Source: Dermanyssus gallinae
Lineage: Eukaryota > Arthropoda > Arachnida > Mesostigmata > Dermanyssidae
Length of the DNA stretch: 64,000 nt
Direction of reading: 5' to 3'
Assembly (NCBI GenBank): GCA_003439945.1
Contig: QVRM01007076.1
Span: 155,001 to 219,000, forward strand
The position numbers and the translations under genes are program-made. Positions 59,180 to 64,000 of the stretch are shown one piece after another. Position 1 is the first letter of the stretch, and the number at the start of each line of letters is the position of its first letter. The notes below the pieces were generated by a model. It had not been told where the DNA came from and ran no database searches. It saw nothing but the letters and a program-made list of their open reading frames with translations.

Positions 59180-60110
59180 TGATATTTCTTTCATCTTCCA
59201 AAACGTTTTTTGCGTCAGTCGAAATCGAGCTGAAATGCTCCTGTAAAATGTTCTTTATCTCCTATATAGTCTCTAAACGCTGTCTCTTCACACTTTTTTC
59301 TTATCCAAAAGTGTAAACAGGAAAAGTCTTACGTAGCCCGACTTGGCGGATAGGAAGGCTGCGGAAATATAAAAATTTAATGTTTCCTCCAATAACGCAA
59401 AACTAGTAACGATGTGTGCGCCGTAGCGTTTTCGTAATGAAGGATCCAAGAGTTGTTTTCCCAGAGTTCAGGCCTCTTGCCGTGCAGACGTGTTCATGCA
59501 ATAGTTTAGAAATTTTGTAGCGGTAGCATCCCTTATCTAGCGTGCTATCAGATGCAAACATTCGCGGAAGATAGTTTCCTTGTAGTCCAGAAAACAGTCA
59601 AAAGGCATTTGGCGTTGGATCTGTTCTGTCTCAATTCCTCGATCGGCTCTCTCCTTGGAAGCATCATTGAATCAGGAATAGGCTGCAAATTCAACATATT
59701 TCTTTTTCTAAATTCAAAATATTAAACATATTCTGACACATTTAATATCGGTCAAGACGTTTACAACTGATCCCCAGATAGTAATTTAGCGATTGTTGAG
59801 TATGATATCATGAACCTTTTGAACTTTTCGTCTGATATTGGCGTCTAAGGCACTCCCGAACGGAGATCATAATCGGCCTCTGCACGTCTGTGGCGAAACC
59901 AACGGTGCCACATATACACGTTTTTCGGGACAATGCTTGATCACCCACCATAGGCAGTTTGCAACATTTCCACTAGATCTTTTTACAGATTTAAAACAGA
60001 ATGTGATGCTGATTTTTTGCTGCTCCATTTTCGGCTGCTTAGCAGTCGCCAAACCGTATTTTCTGCACTTATGTGAACCAAACTCAAACAATAAACGTCG
60101 TTTGGCGTGC
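59180..60110 (-). pseudogene. mariner transposase fossil, nearly full span
   Basis: - strand pieces in order: KDLVEMLQTAYGG then RSGVP at about 60,000-59,850 (the N-terminal HTH domain, usual ..TFEML+.AYGD...DDPRSGRP); near 59,420 LWENNSWILHYENATAHTSL, where mariner has W.NNSWILHHDNAPAHTSLLV; then PQPSYPPS..., then AFRDYIGDKEHFTGAF. Many stops. The catalytic Asp of HHDN is replaced by Glu (HYEN). Confidence 0.75.
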
Positions 60111-61650
60111 AATTTGCTCCACCGAATCCATAGTCGAACAGCGTTTCTACTCGGCTTACTCCCACCATTGTCTCACAGGCTGGCCGGGGAGCACCACGAA
60201 TGCATGCTCACCCTTCCATTAGTCTCCCCTCGACACCCTCTTTGTCTCGGCGTAGGAGCCTCGCAAAACGCCAACCTGTTCTTTCCGCACTCGATCCTGC
60301 TGAGCGGTTACTTCGCCGTTTGACTTGACTAGCTCTGCTGCTGCTACTGCTGACGCATGGTCCGAACCCCCCCCCCCCCCGCTCGAACCAGTGGGGTGCC
60401 GAACGTGCGTCGTCCTGTACACGCCTTCATGTTAACGTAAGACAGATGTAAGCTTCTATGTAATTATCCCACCGTTTTGAATCGTAAGTCACCAAGTTGC
60501 GGTTTTACTTACTACGGTTTTTGTATGGGCATTATCTGGCCGACATTTCTGCAATTCGTCACATTTGATTCGTACCTAGATGACGTAGAAGTTACACGTA
60601 TATACAATATACTTATATAAAATTTTGTTAAAAACATAAAAATGTCAGCATTAAGCTCGGCCGGCAGGTGTCGCCGGCAACGGTCGTCCTTGGATCTTTT
60701 CGATTTCTTTCATCTTCAATTTCTAGTTAGCCACGATGACAATACGCCAATACCTTCGCATAGCGGACGATTTGTTCAGCAATCACCTCAACCTAAAGCC
60801 TTGTGCTCCGCCCGCATTATCGGACAATTCGGCCAGACGTTAGTCAATGATTCACCTCCAACTTTTGGCACCTCAATAACTCTAAGTATTTAAGGGTTAT
60901 TCTAAACCGAAGTATCTCATTCAGCACACATGTTGACGGGATACGGGCAAAAGCTGTGGCCGCATTTATTTTTCTAGGCAATGTATGGGAACTGAAAACA
61001 GCATTGAACTGCTTGAAAATGAAACTATTCCTGTCTGCAATCGCACCGCACTTAAACGTGAGTGATTTGAATGTTCCAGGCAGGTCAAAGGCTTGTTTTG
61101 CCAAACGTATACTGGGATTACTAAAAAACGCGCCAACTGCATTTGCGATAGAGCTGTGCGAAGAGACAATTGAGAGAGCTGATTAGAAATAGACTTTACA
61201 GAGAATTCAGATAAACAAAAAACGTAAAATTTGCAATTGAAAACTACATCTCGTAGTCATAAATGAAAAAAAGGTTGCCAAATAAACCGCACAATAGTGT
61301 GCCAAAAGACCTGGCACGGATACCGCCATGATATGAGCATGAAGTCAAACTGTTTGCATTGAGGGATGCGTATGTAGTTTCAGTGGAACATGGCGATATT
61401 TGGCGGTACCACATACTTGTACGTAAGGAAACTGTTGGAGCCATCAACCTATCAACCAGGGTTGATTATGTAACGTGAGACCGCACTTTTGTGTTGTTAT
61501 TGTAATTACGAATTACAGGTACAAAATAGAACACATCAATTGTGAATACATCATGAATGACTAAGCAAATGCACATCGTCTCATCCATCATCTCTCCCAA
61601 CGTTGCGTCAATGATGATGCGGCAGCAGCAGCTAGTGTGTCTGTGCCTGT
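60111..61650. other. Intergenic, nothing recognised
   Basis: Short frames such as 60642-60893 and 60956-61186 on the + strand have no motif I know. A C run lies at 60367-60380. Confidence 0.45.
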
Positions 61651-62151
61651 GTAAGCGCATCAGATCGAACCATACTCAGAGCCGCGCCAATTAGACTTGC
61701 GACCGGTACCGTACGAAAGCTCGGTCCGTGCCAATCTGATCATCATGTGGGGATACGCAACGCCCCCGGGGGTGGTGACGAGTCGATGTCTCGCGTATGG
61801 GGTGAACTGCTTTGAGGATGAGAGCGCTTGCAAAGGATACTGCAAGCTTACAACCAAGCAGACTTGCACAGAATGACTAGCGGTCTAATCGACCACTCAT
61901 TCATTAATAGAACCATGCTGTGCGCTAACCAGATTGAATTGCACCGGGTGTGGGAATCGCGACAGGTGTAGCCAGTGCCGACTGAGGTGGAGCCGCCGAG
62001 TGTTGTAGCAGCCCATAGGCCGATGGGGCAAAAAATGTCGCACCGCAATTTCAAACGAGTGAACGCGGGAGCAGTCCCTTCGTGTGGTGTCGTTTAGCGA
62101 GCTTTTTAGGCAGCGATCATGGTTTAGGTTTGAAAAAGAACACTCACGCAT

Positions 62152-62706
62152 ATGCAGGATCGCTGGCAAAGCACTATAACATATGTCCAGCAGAGGCTAA
62201 AAAGAATCGAAGAACGAGAGGCTCAAGTGGAGAAGAAGGAGAAGCGCACAGTGGTCTTACGGCAAGAACTGGCTATAATGATCGAAGAAATAAAGCCAAA
62301 TGTGAACGCAAATGAAAAGCAACGGCATATTGGCGACAGCAATGCAATAGTGATTGAACTGAGAGAAAGGCTGGCTGCTGTTGAGGAGGCAACGTCAACA
62401 GTAGCGGAAAGTGTTGAAGAAATGAAAAAAATGGATCCGGGGAAAAAAGGATAAAGACAAGAAGCGCGCCGTTGAAGAGGAGACAGTAGTGTTAGACTTG
62501 AGCCACAGTGGCGAAGAAGAAGAAGAAATGCATGACGAAGAGAGCAGTGCGACGGAGGCGAAAGAATGCAGGAGACGACAACAACATAGGAACAGAAACG
62601 AGATCGCCAGAGGGGATGCGCGGATACGAGTGGAGAAGAGAGAGGACGAAGCTAGTCCGCGAAAGGAAGAAGAAAAAGTGCTAGCAGTCGACAAACATCA
62701 ATCGCT

Positions 62707-62746
<40 letters not shown>

Positions 62747-63726
62747 GAGCAGATATCTCGGATAAGTTCAACCGATCGAACGGAGAAGGCGGTGGCTAGT
62801 AGACCACTGGGAAAACGGGTGGTAGTTGGCGGAGATTCAAACGTATGCAGAATAGAGGAACAGGTTAATCGGGTGGCTACTAATACAGGAGAAGTTTATT
62901 TTATCTCTATGAGGGGCCGAGGAGTAAGGGATATTGTGGCAGCAACTAAGCAAGCTATTAAAATGCACAATCATCTAGAACATAGACTGGTGTTTCATGG
63001 GGGACTGGTAGATGTTTTTCAGGCCCGAGATATGGAAAGTGCTGTGAATGCGATTAGCACACAGGTACAGGACCTAATAGAATTTTGCAAACAGCAAAAC
63101 GTGGTGTTGACAGTGTGTTTGCTTCCAATGGTGGTGAATGCTAAAGAAGGACGAGACTATCGGGGTACGGGCAGGGCAGTGAATAGGAAGATAATGCAGT
63201 TGGTTAGGGCAGCAAATTACGAATACTTGTCTCTTGAATACATTCAAGACAATCCAAGGGCCATGGCCTCTGATGGAGTGCAATACGGGGAGGTAGGTGC
63301 TGTACTAGCGGCACGGTCAATTGGCAAGAGGGCGTGCGATTGGCACAATGTTAGGCCTATAATAATTAAAGTAATCAATGCGCAAGTAGGACATACGGGA
63401 ACGGAACACGGTAGAGGGACACAGACGTGGAATCAACAAAATCGGAGCTGCGCACATTTTTTAGGCACGCGGTATGGGCATTTAAGCGAGGGGGGACGGT
63501 AGGGTACAGACACAGACACACAGGATGGGACAAAATATACAGGGATAAAAGAGAAAGAAGGGGACAATATGGATACAGGGAAGAGCGGGACAACAGGTAC
63601 AGGGGGAATCAAGGCAACGAGAGCTACTTCCCGAGGAAGGGGGGACACATAGGAGCAGTGGAGATCAAGAGGGCACTGGAGGTCATCAGACGGTCGGCCA
63701 TCAGTGGCATAGAGAGGAGGAAATAA
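62152..63726 (+). pseudogene. LINE ORF1, coiled coil plus SGNH esterase-like domain
   Basis: ORF1 protein of a LINE. It starts with a charged coiled-coil-like stretch (YVQQRLKRIEEREAQVEKKE), continues after a frameshift at the A-run near 62444-62455 into an E/R-rich section, a run of 13 Q, then the domain: RVVVGGDSNVCRI (SGNH block I, GDS present), VFHGGLVDVF (usual block III G.ND), FCKQQNVVLTVCLLPMV, and SDGVQYGEVGAVLAARSI (usual D-G-x-H in block V). The Asn and catalytic His positions read V and Q. A second frame at 63427-63726 gives RERRGQYGYREERDNRYRGN, a basic R/G/Y-rich tail that may be the true C-terminus. SGNH domains in LINE ORF1 are known from CR1/L2-type elements. Confidence 0.7.
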
Positions 63727-63772
63727 GGTTGACGTAAGATCCAAAAGAGGAAGCAGGGCAAAAGGAAAGCGT

Positions 63773-64000
63773 ATGAGCAATGTTTCTTTCGAACGGGTTG
63801 CCATGCTAAACATGAGAGGAGGGAGGCGAAGAGGTAAGTGGGAAAAACTACATAAGTTACCAAACATTAGATCTGTCGATATCATGATAGTAACGAAAAC
63901 GCATTTGTGTGGGATGGAAGTGCCGCCGGGTAATTCATATACAGACAAATGGAAATTGGCGATGGGTTCCAGATCAAGTTTGGAAACTATGTATGGGAAG
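63773..64000 (+). CDS. LINE ORF2, start of AP-endonuclease domain (partial)
   Basis: An open + strand frame from ATG 63773 to the end of the window: MSNVSFERVAMLNMRGGRRR then GKWEKLHKLPNIRSVDIMIV and TKTHLCGMEVPPGNSYTDKW. This fits the start of the exonuclease-endonuclease-phosphatase domain of LINEs (N.RG...KW..L......D+...TETHL). The catalytic Glu of the TETHL box reads Lys here. The rest is outside the window. Confidence 0.65.
   Translation, partial: MSNVSFERVAMLNMRGGRRRGKWEKLHKLPNIRSVDIMIVTKTHLCGMEVPPGNSYTDKWKLAMGSRSSLETMYGK

Larger units (their letters stand above)
61670..64000 (+). mobile_element. LINE with SGNH-type ORF1, cut by window end
   Basis: A leader of about 0.4 kb, then ORF1 (62152-63502, possibly to 63726) and the start of ORF2 (from 63773), a typical two-ORF LINE layout. 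The left boundary is uncertain, and the RT half lies beyond the window. Confidence 0.7.

Overview
This is a eukaryotic nuclear window, most likely from an arthropod and possibly a chelicerate (mite or tick). It has spliced genes with GT-AG introns, long (AT)n and (TTA)n microsatellites, mariner-type transposon fossils and many 5'-truncated LINEs. It also has a pair of secreted repeat proteins with a cysteine domain resembling the arthropod DM4/DM12 family. The species assignment is inference; the sequence carries no diagnostic marker gene.

Layout. 0-5 kb holds LINE debris plus one tRNA-derived SINE with a clear target-site duplication. 5.6-9.4 kb is CAA/CAG/GTT-rich low-complexity DNA ending in one candidate coding exon. 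13.1-27.1 kb is the only well-conserved gene, cyclin K on the + strand. Nine exons cover the cyclin fold and the Q/P/H-rich tail through the stop codon. The 5'-most coding exon was not found, and one internal junction does not keep frame, so a small exon is probably missing from the model. Its introns contain a mariner piece, a LINE reverse-transcriptase remnant and three LINE tails.

27-37 kb is mostly intergenic, with a mariner fossil, an R1-like LINE fossil, a remnant of LINE family A (the family of the copy at 2.8-3.96 kb) and a near-perfect palindrome. At 37.5-39.5 kb and 54.8-57.0 kb, both on the - strand, sit two paralogous genes. Each encodes a signal peptide, tandem 29-residue A/L/K-rich repeats, an RRRR basic site and a four-cysteine C-terminal domain. 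Both seem to have a TATA box, a noncoding first exon and an intron whose acceptor lies directly before the ATG.

Between them, 42-52.9 kb is a retrotransposon graveyard. A 2.6-kb segment is tandemly repeated. A chain of 5'-truncated LINEs, all on the - strand, is separated by (TTA)n tracts; most belong to one family with CCHC and RPD...D motifs. The arrangement suggests serial insertion into the (TAA)n tails of earlier copies. 57-60 kb has more copies of this family and a near-complete but broken mariner. The last 2 kb is the 5' half of another LINE: an SGNH-esterase-like ORF1 and the start of an endonuclease ORF2.

I found no viral, CRISPR or operon-like system. The most distinctive signals are the TAA-tail insertion chain and the paired repeat-protein genes.
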